A DNA stretch of 64,000 nucleotides from Corallococcus silvisoli. GTDB lineage: Bacteria; Myxococcota; Myxococcia; Myxococcales; Myxococcaceae. Shown in pieces: positions 44,611 to 53,716 of this stretch (the stretch's first letter is position 1; each line of letters starts with the position of its first letter). A program made the position numbers and the translations under genes. The notes below the pieces were generated by a model, which saw only the letters and a list, made by a program, of their open reading frames with translations, was not told the origin of the DNA and did no database searches. Location: contig NZ_JAAAPJ010000029.1 of NCBI RefSeq assembly GCF_009909145.1, positions 41,078 through 105,077 on the forward strand. Reading direction: 5' to 3'.

Positions 44611-45300
44611 ATGTCCCATGTTCTCATCGTCGACGACGAGCGCGACCTAGCGGAACTCATCGACTTCAACCTGCGAGGCGCGGGCTTCACCACGCGCCTC
44701 GCCTTCACCGGGGAGGCGGCCATCACGGCCGCGCGCGAGCAATCCCCGGACGTGGTGCTGTTGGACCTGATGCTGCCGGACCTGTCCGGCATCGAGGTCT
44801 GCCGCCACCTGCGCGCCAACCCCCGGCTGCGCGACGTGCTCATCGTCATGCTCACCGCCAAGAGCGAGGAAGCGGATCGCATCCGCGGCTTCGAGGTCGG
44901 CGCGGATGACTACGTCGTCAAGCCCTTCTCCGTGCGCGAGCTGGTGCTCCGGCTCAAGGCCATCCTCCGGCGCAGCACCTCGCCCCAGGAAGGCACCCCG
45001 GCCCTGGCGCTGGGCCCGCTGCGCCTGGACGTCACCCAGCACCGCTTCTTCGTGGAGGAGAAGGAGACCCCCCTCACCGCGCTGGAGTTCCGCCTGCTGG
45101 AGTACCTGATGGCGCGGCTGGGCCGGGTGCAGACGCGCGAGCAGCTCCTGGAGCAGGTCTGGGGCCTGTCCAGCGCGCTGGAGACGCGCACCATCGACAC
45201 GCACGTGATGCGCCTGCGCGACAAGCTAGGCCCCGCGCGCGCCCTCCTGGAGACGGTGCGCGGCGTGGGCTACCGCATCGTGGACCCCGCGGCCGGGTAG
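44611..45300 (+). CDS. PhoB-like OmpR-family response regulator (second copy)
   Basis: 229 residues. Receiver: LIVDDERDLAELIDFNLRGA, phosphoacceptor Asp in VVLLDLMLPDLSG, Lys in YVVKPFSVREL; winged helix: LTALEFRLLEYLMARLG, TRTIDTHVMRLRDKLGP. It is close to the PhoB-like regulator at 34785 but has no adjacent kinase. It sits directly upstream of the porin-pst operon, so it is a likely regulator of that operon, perhaps driven by the PhoR-like kinase at 35476. Start ATG 44611 lacks a strong ribosome site; GTG at 44602 is an alternative. Confidence 0.85.
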   Translation: MSHVLIVDDERDLAELIDFNLRGAGFTTRLAFTGEAAITAAREQSPDVVLLDLMLPDLSGIEVCRHLRANPRLRDVLIVMLTAKSEEADRIRGFEVGADDYVVKPFSVRELVLRLKAILRRSTSPQEGTPALALGPLRLDVTQHRFFVEEKETPLTALEFRLLEYLMARLGRVQTREQLLEQVWGLSSALETRTIDTHVMRLRDKLGPARALLETVRGVGYRIVDPAAG

Positions 45301-45315
45301 TACCCCAGTCTCCTT

Positions 45316-45333
45316 CCGTTACCCATTTGTCAC
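45316..45333 (+). promoter_or_regulatory. Pho-box-like direct repeat upstream of the porin-pstS genes
   Basis: CCGTTAC (45316-45322), 4 bases, TTGTCAC (45327-45333), an 11-base repeat. A CATATC -10-like element follows at 45353-45358. It lies 78 bases before the porin start and is the best candidate PhoB site for the porin-pst operon. Confidence 0.65.
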
Positions 45334-45410
45334 GAAAGGGCCGTCAAACAGCCATATCCGACCCATAGATCGTCACGCGTTCTCGACGCCGGGATTCCCG
45401 CGGACCTTCT

Positions 45411-46691
45411 ATGCGCACTCTCCTTGTTGCTCTCTCCCTGTTGAGCTCCAGCGCCGCCATGGCCCAGGCCGCCACGCCCCAGGAAGCCCTCCCCTCGCCG
45501 CGGGCCGCCGCGCCGGGCGAGGCCGTGGAGCCTTCCACCACGGACGTGGCGCAGCCCTCCGCCCCCCTCCCGCCGCGGGCCAACGCCCCCACGGTGCCGG
45601 AGGCGTCCCCCTCCATCGACGAGCGGCTGACGGCCGACGAGCACCGGGTGGAGGCCCTGGAGGAGCAGAACACGGAGACGAAGAACGACCTGTCCGCCCT
45701 CAAGAAGCTGCGCTTCTCCGGCTACATCCAGGCCCGCTACCAGTACCAGGAGCCGCTGGATGACACCGGCGCGGGGGGCTTCAGCCGCTTCGGCGTCCGC
45801 CGGGGCCGCTTGAAGGCCACCTACACCACGGACGTGGCGCAGTTCATGCTCCAGATTGACGCGGTGCCCGCCGGCGTGACGCTGAAGGACGCGGAGGCCA
45901 CCCTGTTCGTGCCGGGCACGCGGCAGCAGCTGTCGCTGACCATGGGCCAGATGAAGTGGCCCTTCGGCTACGAGGGCCCCCAGTCCTCCAGCGACCGCGA
46001 GTTCCCCGAGCGCAGCCGCGTGGTGCGCAACCTGCTCCCCAGCGAGCGCGACCGCGGCGCGAAGGTGAACGGCCGCTACAAGTTCCTGCGGCTCGCGGTG
46101 GGCCTCTTCGACGGCAACGGCACGGACAGCGGCACCACCCAGGACAACGACAAGGAGAAGGACGTCGTTGGCCACCTGGGCTTCGACCTGAAGTGGATCG
46201 CCGGAGGCATCTCCGGCTGGTACGGCCACACGCTGGGCCGGCTGCCCACGGACACCTTCCGCCACGCCTACCAGCGCAGCCGCGTGGGCGCGGACCTCCA
46301 GGCCTACTTCGACGTGGTGCCCCTGGGCGGCACGTCCCTCAAGGGCGAGTTCATCGCGGGCCGCACCTACGGGGCCGCCAACAACGCCACCCACCTGGAT
46401 GTGCCCGCGCACGGCTGGTACCTGCTGCTGGTGCAGAACATCGGCCTCAACGACGCGGTGGGCGTGCGCTACGACAGCTTCGACCCGCACAACGGACAGC
46501 GGGACCTGGCGGCGGGCGAGGCCCCCGGCGCCGACAACACCATCAACACCGTGGGCGTCGTCGTGCAGCACCACTTCGGGGAGAACCTGAAGATGTCCGC
46601 CACCTACGAAATCCCGACGACGCACGTGGTGGCCCAGGCATTGGACCCCCACGACAACCTGTTCACCCTGCAGATGCAGGCCCGTTTCTAG
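45411..46691 (+). CDS. OprO/OprP-type phosphate-selective porin
   Basis: 426 residues with a signal peptide (RTLLVALSLLSSSAAMAQA), a Pro-rich then coiled segment (EHRVEALEEQNTETKNDL) and a beta-barrel of the porin O/P family: LRFSGYIQARYQYQ, VRRGRLKATYTTDVAQFMLQ, LTMGQMKWPFGYE, ending in the aromatic MQARF typical of outer-membrane barrels. It ends 12 bases before pstS, so it is likely the outer-membrane entry for phosphate. Ion selectivity is inferred from family and context. Confidence 0.9.
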   Translation: MRTLLVALSLLSSSAAMAQAATPQEALPSPRAAAPGEAVEPSTTDVAQPSAPLPPRANAPTVPEASPSIDERLTADEHRVEALEEQNTETKNDLSALKKLRFSGYIQARYQYQEPLDDTGAGGFSRFGVRRGRLKATYTTDVAQFMLQIDAVPAGVTLKDAEATLFVPGTRQQLSLTMGQMKWPFGYEGPQSSSDREFPERSRVVRNLLPSERDRGAKVNGRYKFLRLAVGLFDGNGTDSGTTQDNDKEKDVVGHLGFDLKWIAGGISGWYGHTLGRLPTDTFRHAYQRSRVGADLQAYFDVVPLGGTSLKGEFIAGRTYGAANNATHLDVPAHGWYLLLVQNIGLNDAVGVRYDSFDPHNGQRDLAAGEAPGADNTINTVGVVVQHHFGENLKMSATYEIPTTHVVAQALDPHDNLFTLQMQARF

Positions 46692-46703
46692 AGGAGTCAC
46701 CTC

Positions 46704-47528
46704 ATGAAGAAGACACTGCTTTCCAGCTTCGTCGCCTTCGGCCTCGCCGTCCTCCCGCTCTCCGCCCAGGCAGGCACGGTGACGGTGAAGGGTTCGGACA
46801 CCATGGTCATCCTCGCCCAGCGCTGGGCGGAGGCGTTCATGAAGAAGAACCCGTCCATGAAGATTCAAGTGACGGGCGGCGGCTCCGGCACGGGCCTGGC
46901 GGCCCTGCAGAACGGCACCACCGACATCGCGATGTCCAGCCGTGAAATCAAGGAGGCGGAGGAGGAGAAGCTCCGCGCCCGCTACAACACCCCGCCCACC
47001 GGCGTGGCCGTGGCGAAGGACGGCGTCACCTTCTACGTCAACGAGTCCAACAAGGTGGACGCGCTCACGGTGGAGCAGCTCAAGGAGATCTACCTGGGCG
47101 ACACCGCGTCGTGGAAGGCCGTGGGCGGCGCGGATGCCCCCATCGTCCTGTACTCGCGCGAGAACTCCTCTGGCACCTACGTGTTCGTGAAGGACACCGT
47201 GCTGGGCGGGGACGACTTCGCCTCCGCCGCGCAGACGCTCCCCGGCACCGCCGCGGTCGTCAACGCGGTGGCCAAGGAGAAGAACGGCATCGGCTACGGC
47301 GGCGCCGCGTACGCCAAGGGCATCAAGGAGCTGAAGGTGAAGAAGGGCGCCGAGGCCTTCGCGCCCTCGGCGGAGAACGTGAAGAGCGGCAAGTACCCGC
47401 TGTCGCGCGACCTGTTCTTCTACCTGCGCAACAAGCCCGCCGGGGACGTGAAGGCGTTCATCGACTTCGCGCTGTCCGCCGAGGGCCAGGCCATCGTCAC
47501 CCAGGTGGGCTACTTCCCCGTGAAGTAG
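46704..47528 (+). CDS. pstS: Phosphate ABC transporter, periplasmic binding protein
   Basis: 274 residues with signal peptide MKKTLLSSFVAFGLAVLPLS. Phosphate-binding segments: GSDTMVILAQRWAEAF, GGGSGTGLAALQNGTTDIAM, SRENSSGTYVFVKD. It binds phosphate for PstCAB. It lies between the porin and pstC, with a Pho box in the 37-base gap to pstC. Confidence 0.95.
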   Translation: MKKTLLSSFVAFGLAVLPLSAQAGTVTVKGSDTMVILAQRWAEAFMKKNPSMKIQVTGGGSGTGLAALQNGTTDIAMSSREIKEAEEEKLRARYNTPPTGVAVAKDGVTFYVNESNKVDALTVEQLKEIYLGDTASWKAVGGADAPIVLYSRENSSGTYVFVKDTVLGGDDFASAAQTLPGTAAVVNAVAKEKNGIGYGGAAYAKGIKELKVKKGAEAFAPSAENVKSGKYPLSRDLFFYLRNKPAGDVKAFIDFALSAEGQAIVTQVGYFPVK

Positions 47529-47531
47529 TGG

Positions 47532-47549
47532 CCGTCACACGATTGTCAC
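47532..47549 (+). promoter_or_regulatory. Pho-box-like direct repeat between pstS and pstC
   Basis: CCGTCAC (47532-47538), 4 bases, TTGTCAC (47543-47549): the closest of the three sites to consensus. It lies 16 bases before the pstC ATG; there is little room for a -10, so it may act as a repressing or boosting internal site. Confidence 0.6.
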
Positions 47550-47565
47550 CCGGCGCGAGGGCTCC

Positions 47566-48582
47566 ATGTTGGATAGACAGGCCGTGATGCAGGAGCAGGA
47601 CCTCGCGCCCCCGGTGGCGCAGCCCACGCTGTCGCCCGAGGCCCGGCGGCGGCAGCTGAAGGAGAAGGCCATCGCCGCGCTCATCACGGCGGTGGCCTTC
47701 ACGGGCATCGCCGCGCTGGTGCTCATCCTCGTCTTCGTGGCGAAGGAGGCGCTGACGCTCGTCACCGACGCGACGGCGCGCGAGGAGGCGAGCTTCTCCA
47801 AGATGTTCCTGCCGCAGCTGGTGCGGAAGGGAAAGCCCCTGGCCTACGTGTGGCAGCCGGTGTCCGGCGTGCCCAAGGTCAGCATGATTCCGCTCTTCGT
47901 CGGCACGTTGAAGACGACGGCGGTGTCCATGCTGGTGGCGGTGCCGCTGGGCATCTTCGCGGCGCTGTTCGCCGCGGAGTTCGCCCCGCGCCGCCTTCGC
48001 GAAGTGCTCAAGCCCATCATTGAACTGCTGGCCGGCATCCCGTCCGTGGTGCTGGGCTTCTTCGCGCTGATGGTGATGGCCAGCTTCCTCCAGGAGGTCT
48101 TCGGCTTCACCTCCCGGCTCAACGCGGTGGTGGCGGGCCTGGGGCTGGCGCTGGCCATCGTGCCGGTCATCTTCACGGTGACGGAGGACGCGCTCACCGC
48201 CGTGCCGCGCAGCTACCGCGAGGCGTCCCTGGCGCTGGGCGCCACGCCCTGGGAGACGGCCTGGAAGGTGGTGCTGCCGGCGGCGGCCCCCGGCATCCTC
48301 GCCGCGTGCGTGCTGGGCTTCGGGCGCGCCATCGGTGAGACGATGATCGTCCTGATGGCCTCCGGCAACGCGGCCATCGTGTCGCCCCGCCTGGGCGACT
48401 CCGTGCGCTCGCTGTCGGCCACCATCGCCGCGGAGATGGGCGAGGTGGTGGTGGGCAGCCCGCATTACGCGCTGCTCTTCTTCATTGGCGTGGAGCTGTT
48501 CCTGTTCACCTTCGTGCTCAACATGCTCGCGGGCGTGTGGACGAAGAAGGTCATCCAGCGGCTCAAGGGAGGTGCGGGGTGA
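47566..48582 (+). CDS. pstC: Phosphate ABC transporter permease PstC
   Basis: 338 residues with six transmembrane helices and the permease EAA-type loop YREASLALGATPWETAWKVVLP. GIPSVVLGFFALMV and GRAIGETMIVLMASGN are typical of PstC. GAGGG precedes the ATG at 47566. It partners PstA to form the membrane channel. Confidence 0.96.
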   Translation: MLDRQAVMQEQDLAPPVAQPTLSPEARRRQLKEKAIAALITAVAFTGIAALVLILVFVAKEALTLVTDATAREEASFSKMFLPQLVRKGKPLAYVWQPVSGVPKVSMIPLFVGTLKTTAVSMLVAVPLGIFAALFAAEFAPRRLREVLKPIIELLAGIPSVVLGFFALMVMASFLQEVFGFTSRLNAVVAGLGLALAIVPVIFTVTEDALTAVPRSYREASLALGATPWETAWKVVLPAAAPGILAACVLGFGRAIGETMIVLMASGNAAIVSPRLGDSVRSLSATIAAEMGEVVVGSPHYALLFFIGVELFLFTFVLNMLAGVWTKKVIQRLKGGAG

Positions 48583-49490
48583 AGCACGCCACACGCAGGG
48601 TGGTGGGACTGTCGCTGGTGTCGCTCACGGGGCTGGCCGCCTTCGTCATCGTGGCCATGCTGGCCCTCATCCTCCTGGACGTCGTCCAGGGCGGCTGGAG
48701 CCACCTGTCCTGGACGTTCCTCACCCAGCCGCCCTCGGACGGGATGATGGGCGGCGGCATCTTCCCCGCCCTCTTCGGCACCGCGGCGCTCACGCTGCTG
48801 ATGACGCTGGCGGTGATGCCGGTGGGCGTGCTGACGGCGGTGTACCTGCATGAATACGCGGCGCCCCACAGCCTGCTGGCCCGCGCGGTGCGCGTGGCGG
48901 TGGCGAACCTGGCGGGCGTGCCCTCCATCGTGTTCGGCCTCTTCGGCCTGGGCTTCTTCATCCTCTTCGTGGGCAAGGGGCTGGACCGCGCGCTGGGGTA
49001 CGAACAGCTGCACTGGGCCCAGCCGGGCATCCTCTGGGCGTCGCTGACGCTGGCGGTGCTCACCCTGCCCGTCGTCATCGTGTCCACGGAGGAGGCCCTG
49101 CGCGCCGTGCCCCTGGACCACCGCACCGCGAGCCTCGCGCTGGGCGCCACCCAGTCGCAGACGCTGGCGCGGGTGGTGCTGCCGGGCGCGCTGCCGGGCA
49201 TCCTCACGGGCGCGGTGCTGGCCATCTCCCGTGGCGCGGGCGAGGTGGCGCCCATCCTCTTCACCGGCGCGGCCTACTTCCTGCCGGACCTCCCCACGAG
49301 CCTGAACTCGCAGTTCATGCACCTGGGCTACCACACGTACGTGCTGGCCACGCAGTCGCCGGACGTGGAGGCCACCCGCCCGCTGCTGTACGCGACGGTG
49401 CTGGTGCTGCTCTTGCTCACCTTCGCCCTGAACCTCGTCGCGGTCCTCATCCGCACGCGCACGCGCCGCAAGGCCGCGGCCGGCCACTGA
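48579..49490 (+). CDS. pstA: Phosphate ABC transporter permease PstA
   Basis: 303 residues with six helices; the loop DHRTASLALGATQSQTLARV and GVPSIVFGLFGLGFF mark PstA. GTG at 48579 overlaps the pstC stop as GTGA, and AGGGAGG lies 6 bases upstream. It forms the channel with PstC. Confidence 0.96.
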   Translation: MKHATRRVVGLSLVSLTGLAAFVIVAMLALILLDVVQGGWSHLSWTFLTQPPSDGMMGGGIFPALFGTAALTLLMTLAVMPVGVLTAVYLHEYAAPHSLLARAVRVAVANLAGVPSIVFGLFGLGFFILFVGKGLDRALGYEQLHWAQPGILWASLTLAVLTLPVVIVSTEEALRAVPLDHRTASLALGATQSQTLARVVLPGALPGILTGAVLAISRGAGEVAPILFTGAAYFLPDLPTSLNSQFMHLGYHTYVLATQSPDVEATRPLLYATVLVLLLLTFALNLVAVLIRTRTRRKAAAGH

Positions 49491-49504
49491 CGTCCTCCTC
49501 GCCC

Positions 49505-50281
49505 ATGCCCCTCTCCTCCGCCACGCCGCGCAACAAGATGGAAGCCCGCGAGCTCACCCTGCGCTACGGCCGCAAGGTGGCCATCAAGCAGGTGAGCCTG
49601 GCCATCCCCGAGAACAAGGTGACGGCGCTCATCGGCCCGTCCGGCTGCGGCAAGTCCACCTTCCTGCGCTCGCTCAACCGGATGAACGACCTCATCCCGG
49701 GCACCAACCACGACGGCAGCGTGTTCCTGGACGGCCGCAGCATCCATGACCGGGCCCTGGACGTGGTGGACCTGCGCCGGCGCGTGGGCATGGTGTTCCA
49801 GAAGTCCAACCCCTTCCCCAAGTCCATCTTCGAGAACGTCGCCTACGGGCTGCGCGTGGGCGGGCTCAAGGACAAGGCGAAGCTCGCGGCCCGGGTGGAG
49901 AAGTCCCTGCGGGGCGCGGCGCTCTGGGACGAGGTGAAGGACCGGCTGGAGGAGAGCGCGCTGGGCCTGTCCGGCGGCCAGCAGCAGCGGCTGTGCATCG
50001 CGCGGGCGCTCGCGGTGGAGCCGGAGGTGCTGCTGATGGACGAGCCCGCGTCCGCGTTGGACCCCATCGCCACCGCGAAGATCGAAGAGCTCATCCACGA
50101 GCTCAAGGCCACGTACACCATCGCCATCGTGACCCACAACATGCAGCAGGCCGCGCGGGTGAGTGACCGGACGGCTTTCTTCTACATGGGCGAGCTGGTG
50201 GAGTGCGGCGCCACGGAGCAGATCTTCACCAACCCCCACGAGAAGCGCACCGAGGACTACGTCACCGGGAAGTTCGGCTGA
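49505..50281 (+). CDS. pstB: Phosphate ABC transporter ATPase PstB
   Basis: 258 residues: Walker A GPSGCGKSTFLRSLNRMND, Q-loop VGMVFQKSNPFPKSIFENVA, signature LSGGQQQRLCIA, Walker B VLLMDEPASALDP and switch VTHNMQQAARV. It powers PstSCA. It starts 14 bases after pstA. Confidence 0.97.
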   Translation: MPLSSATPRNKMEARELTLRYGRKVAIKQVSLAIPENKVTALIGPSGCGKSTFLRSLNRMNDLIPGTNHDGSVFLDGRSIHDRALDVVDLRRRVGMVFQKSNPFPKSIFENVAYGLRVGGLKDKAKLAARVEKSLRGAALWDEVKDRLEESALGLSGGQQQRLCIARALAVEPEVLLMDEPASALDPIATAKIEELIHELKATYTIAIVTHNMQQAARVSDRTAFFYMGELVECGATEQIFTNPHEKRTEDYVTGKFG

Positions 50282-50304
50282 AAGGCGCGACGGAAGGCAC
50301 CGAC

Positions 50305-50988
50305 ATGGCGGCCATGCACACCGACAAGGCATTCGAGCAGGACCTGCGCAACCTGCGCGAGAAGCTGCTCGCCATGGGGGCCAAGGTGGAGGCCCTCATC
50401 TCGCAGAGCACCCGCGCCCTCACCGACCGAGACTCGGCCCTGGCGGAGCAGGTGGTGGGCGCGGACCGCGAGGTGAACCGGCTGGAGGTCGACATCGACG
50501 ACCTGTGCCGCCGCATCCTCGCCCTGCGCCAGCCGGCCGCCAGCGACCTGCGCCTCATCACCACGGCCCTCAAGATCGTCACCGACCTGGAGCGCATTGG
50601 GGACCTGGCGGTGAACATCGCCGAGCGCGCCATGGACCTGAACCAGGTGCCTCCGCTGGCGCCCTACGTCGACACGCCGAAGCTGGCGGAGCTGGCGCAG
50701 CAGCAGGTGAAGAAGGCGCTGGACGCGTTCGTGTCCGGGGACGCGACCAAGGCGGAGGACGTGCTCAAGGGGGACGACCTGCTGGATGCCCTCTTCCTGA
50801 AGATCTTCAACGAGCTGCTGGCGTACATGATGGAGGACTCGCGCAACATCCGCCGGGCCACGGCGTTGATGTTCATCGCGAAGCACCTGGAGCGCATTGG
50901 CGACCACGCGCTCAACGTGGCGGAGATGGTCATCTACATGGTGCGCGGCAAGGACGTGCGCCACCCGCGGAGCCGCGACCTGGAGTAG
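50305..50988 (+). CDS. phoU: Phosphate signalling protein PhoU
   Basis: 227 residues, two PhoU three-helix repeats with the ERIGD motif in each (ITDLERIGDLAVNIAERA-type and AKHLERIGDHALNVAEMV). PhoU links PstSCAB to PhoR and keeps the Pho regulon off when phosphate is plentiful. Start ATG 50305, 24 bases after pstB; last gene of the operon. Confidence 0.96.
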   Translation: MAAMHTDKAFEQDLRNLREKLLAMGAKVEALISQSTRALTDRDSALAEQVVGADREVNRLEVDIDDLCRRILALRQPAASDLRLITTALKIVTDLERIGDLAVNIAERAMDLNQVPPLAPYVDTPKLAELAQQQVKKALDAFVSGDATKAEDVLKGDDLLDALFLKIFNELLAYMMEDSRNIRRATALMFIAKHLERIGDHALNVAEMVIYMVRGKDVRHPRSRDLE

Positions 50989-51079
50989 TGCCGCGACTTC
51001 ACTGGGGTGTCACGGCGAGTTGGCCGTCCCGCCGCCCCGCCGCCCCGGTCCCGCCTTGTGGGTTCCCTAGGGTGGCGAC

Positions 51080-52267
51080 ATGCTCATCGCATCCAGCCTC
51101 CTCCTGGCCGCGTCCGCAGTGGGCCTCCTGGCCCTCCTCCTCCAGGCGCTGTTCGTGCGCCGCCACCGCCGCGGGGCGCCTCCCGCCCCCACCCGGTACC
51201 CCGGCCTGTCCATCCTCAAGCCGCTGTGCGGCGTGGATGACGACCTGGAGGCGAACCTGGCGCAGTTCGCCCAGCTGCCCTACCCCCACTACGAAGTCCT
51301 CCTGGGCGTGAAGGACCCGCGCGACCCTGCCTTCGCGGTGGCGAAGGCGGCGGAAGCGAAGTGGCCCCAGGTGATGCGCGTGGTGCTCCAGGTGGGCGAG
51401 CCCGGCCTCAACCCGAAGGTGAACCAGCTGGTGACGCTGTCGGCGGAGGCCCGGCACGACCTGTGGGTGGTGAGCGACAGCAACACCCGGGTGGGCCCGG
51501 GCTATCTGGAGGAGATCGCCGCCGCCTTCGAGGACCGCACGGTGGGCTGCGTGACGCACCCGGTGGCGGGGGTGGGAGAGCGGACGTTCGGTTCGCTCCT
51601 GGACAACCTGTACCTGTCCTCCAGCGCGGCGGCGGGGATGATCGCCGCGAAGCACGCGGCGGACCGCGACATCGTGGTGGGCAAGTCCATGGCGCTGCGG
51701 CGCGAGGACGTGGAGGCGCTGGGCGGCTTCTTCTCCGTGAAGGACGTGCTGGCGGAGGACTACGTCATCGGCCAGTGGGTGACGCGCAAGCTGGGCAAGC
51801 GCGTGGTGCTGGCGCACGCCCCCGTCTTCAACGTGTCCCTGCGCAAGAGCGTGGACGCCTTCTTCCAGCGCTACCTGCGCTGGAGCGTCATCCACCGCAC
51901 AGCGGTATCGCCCGGGACGTACGTGGCGCAGGCGCTGCTCAACCCGGTGCCCCTCGCGCTGCTGGGCGCCCTCTTCCACCCCACCGCCCTCACCGGGCTG
52001 GCGGCGCTGGCGGTGGCCCTGGGCAAGGTGTGGGTGGACGTGGCGGTGTTCCGCGCGCTCCGCCCGCAGCCGGTGGGCCTGCGGGCGGCGCCCGCGGTGC
52101 TGGTGAAGGACGCGCTGCTCTTCGCCGCATGGTGGCACGGTGCGTTCAGGCGCACGGTGGACTGGCGCGGCACGCGGCTGCGCGTGGTGGCGGGCACGCG
52201 CCTGGTGCCGATGCGGGCGCGGACCGACGCGGCCGACGCGTGGATCCCCAGCAACGGGGTGGGGTGA
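51080..52267 (+). CDS. GT21 (ceramide glucosyltransferase-like) membrane glycosyltransferase
   Basis: 395 residues: an N-terminal helix, a GT-A domain with SILKPLCGVDDDLEANL, VSDSNTRVGPGYLEEI, AEDYVIGQWVTRK and the QRYLRW motif, then two or three C-terminal helices. These are the D1, D2, D3 and Q/RXXRW elements of ceramide glucosyltransferase and HpnI-like enzymes. It would add a sugar to a lipid on the cytoplasmic face. The lipid acceptor is unknown. Confidence 0.88.
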   Translation: MLIASSLLLAASAVGLLALLLQALFVRRHRRGAPPAPTRYPGLSILKPLCGVDDDLEANLAQFAQLPYPHYEVLLGVKDPRDPAFAVAKAAEAKWPQVMRVVLQVGEPGLNPKVNQLVTLSAEARHDLWVVSDSNTRVGPGYLEEIAAAFEDRTVGCVTHPVAGVGERTFGSLLDNLYLSSSAAAGMIAAKHAADRDIVVGKSMALRREDVEALGGFFSVKDVLAEDYVIGQWVTRKLGKRVVLAHAPVFNVSLRKSVDAFFQRYLRWSVIHRTAVSPGTYVAQALLNPVPLALLGALFHPTALTGLAALAVALGKVWVDVAVFRALRPQPVGLRAAPAVLVKDALLFAAWWHGAFRRTVDWRGTRLRVVAGTRLVPMRARTDAADAWIPSNGVG

Positions 52268-52328
52268 ACGCCTTGGGCCCAACTTTCGGTGGACCTTCGA
52301 ACAGCGACCCTCGCCGAGCCCTCCCGCG

Positions 52329-53180
52329 ATGCCTATTTCCTTGAGCATGCCCTTCCTGAAGCTGGCCCATCTTTCGGACCTCCATCTGGACATGAGCCGC
52401 GAGAGCGACGCCGCCGCGTCCTCACTGGTGAAGGCCCTGGTGGCGCAAGACGTGGATCACGTGGTCGTGACGGGAGACCTCACGCACCGCGGCTCCCACG
52501 CCGAGTTCCAGCGCTTCCGTGAACACTTCGCCCCGTGGATGGACACCGGGCGCCTCACCTTCATCCCGGGCAACCACGACCGCCCCGGCGAGGACGTGGG
52601 CAGCGGGTTCATGGACGGGCGCAAGGTCCACACCGTGGAGAAGGCGGGCCTCTTCCTGGTCTGCGTGGACTCCACCGGTGAACACAACCGGAACTATTTC
52701 TCCAGCCATGGGGAGCTGACGGACGGCGTCGTGGAGCAGGTGGACCGCGCGCTGGACGCCGCGCCGCGAGACGCCCTGGTCGCGGTGCTCCTGCACCACC
52801 ACGTGACGCCGCTGCCGCTGGAGAGCTTCCCGGAGTGGATCGCGACGAAGCTGGGCCTGCCGCACGCCTCGGAGCTGCCGCTGGGAAGCCGGCTGCTGGA
52901 GCGCGTGGGGGGACGCTGTGACCTGGTGCTGCACGGACACCGGCACATCCCGAACGAGTCGGACCTGGGCCGCCCGGGTGAGCGCGCGCTGCGGGTGTTC
53001 AACTCGGGCAGCAGCACGGACCTGGGCCGCTTCCGCGTCTTCAGCCATCTGGCCGGCCGGCTCGTGAGTGAGCCGGCGTGGTGCCAGGCGTCGGCGCCCG
53101 CGAAGCCGCGCACGGCGGTCCACAACGTCCGCCCCGCCCTGGAGTACCTGGTGGGCCAGTTGGGCATGGCGCTGTTCTAG
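52329..53180 (+). CDS. Metallophosphoesterase (Icc/CpdA-like)
   Basis: 283 residues of a calcineurin-type phosphoesterase: LKLAHLSDLHLD, VVVTGDLTHRGS, IPGNHDRPGED, LLHHHVTPLP and HGHRHIP give the full metal-binding set. CpdA-like enzymes cleave cyclic nucleotides or other phosphodiesters; the substrate is not shown by the sequence. Two starts are possible, 52329 and the ATG at 52347, neither with a strong ribosome site. Confidence 0.88.
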   Translation: MPISLSMPFLKLAHLSDLHLDMSRESDAAASSLVKALVAQDVDHVVVTGDLTHRGSHAEFQRFREHFAPWMDTGRLTFIPGNHDRPGEDVGSGFMDGRKVHTVEKAGLFLVCVDSTGEHNRNYFSSHGELTDGVVEQVDRALDAAPRDALVAVLLHHHVTPLPLESFPEWIATKLGLPHASELPLGSRLLERVGGRCDLVLHGHRHIPNESDLGRPGERALRVFNSGSSTDLGRFRVFSHLAGRLVSEPAWCQASAPAKPRTAVHNVRPALEYLVGQLGMALF

Positions 53181-53290
53181 GGCCTGCCTGGCTGTCTGCT
53201 GGATGCCGAAACCGGGCCGAAGTGCCGCGAATGCCAGTGGGCCCCCGGAAGGTTCTCCCCAGGTCAGGAGGATGCTTGGGGAGACTCGCG

Positions 53291-53659
53291 GTGGATGACG
53301 GTACTCGGAAGGTCCTGGTCGTGGACGACGACGCGGACTGGCGGGAGTTCCTTCGGGTGAGCCTGGAGGACCTCGGCTATGAGGCGACCGAGGCGGCGGA
53401 CGGCCAGGAGGCGCTGGACTCGCTCCAGCGGGGGGAGCGCTTCGGGGTGATGCTGCTCGACCTGAACATGCCGGGAATGAGCGGCCTGGAGGTGGTGGAG
53501 CGGCTGCCGCGCGCGTCGGTGATTCCGCGCATCGTCTTCCTCACCTCCGCGGCGGCCCAGGATGTGGGCAGCGCGCTCATGTCCGGTCCCCACTACTACC
53601 TGCCCAAGGGTGCGAGCCGCGACCAATTGTCGCTCCTCCTGCAATCGCTGGGGGTGTAG
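53291..53659 (+). CDS. Single-domain response regulator
   Basis: 122 residues: VLVVDDDADWREFLRVSLED, phosphoacceptor Asp in VMLLDLNMPGMSG, Thr/Ser in FLTSAAA and Lys in YYLPKGA. The start is GTG at 53291 with GGGGAG about 8 bases upstream; the frame is open further but without homology. No kinase is adjacent, so it is an orphan receiver. Confidence 0.88.
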   Translation: MDDGTRKVLVVDDDADWREFLRVSLEDLGYEATEAADGQEALDSLQRGERFGVMLLDLNMPGMSGLEVVERLPRASVIPRIVFLTSAAAQDVGSALMSGPHYYLPKGASRDQLSLLLQSLGV

Positions 53660-53716
53660 GACAGGAGGCGTCACCCGCCGCCCCGTGTCCACGCGGGTCC
53701 AGCCAGGAGGTCCGCC

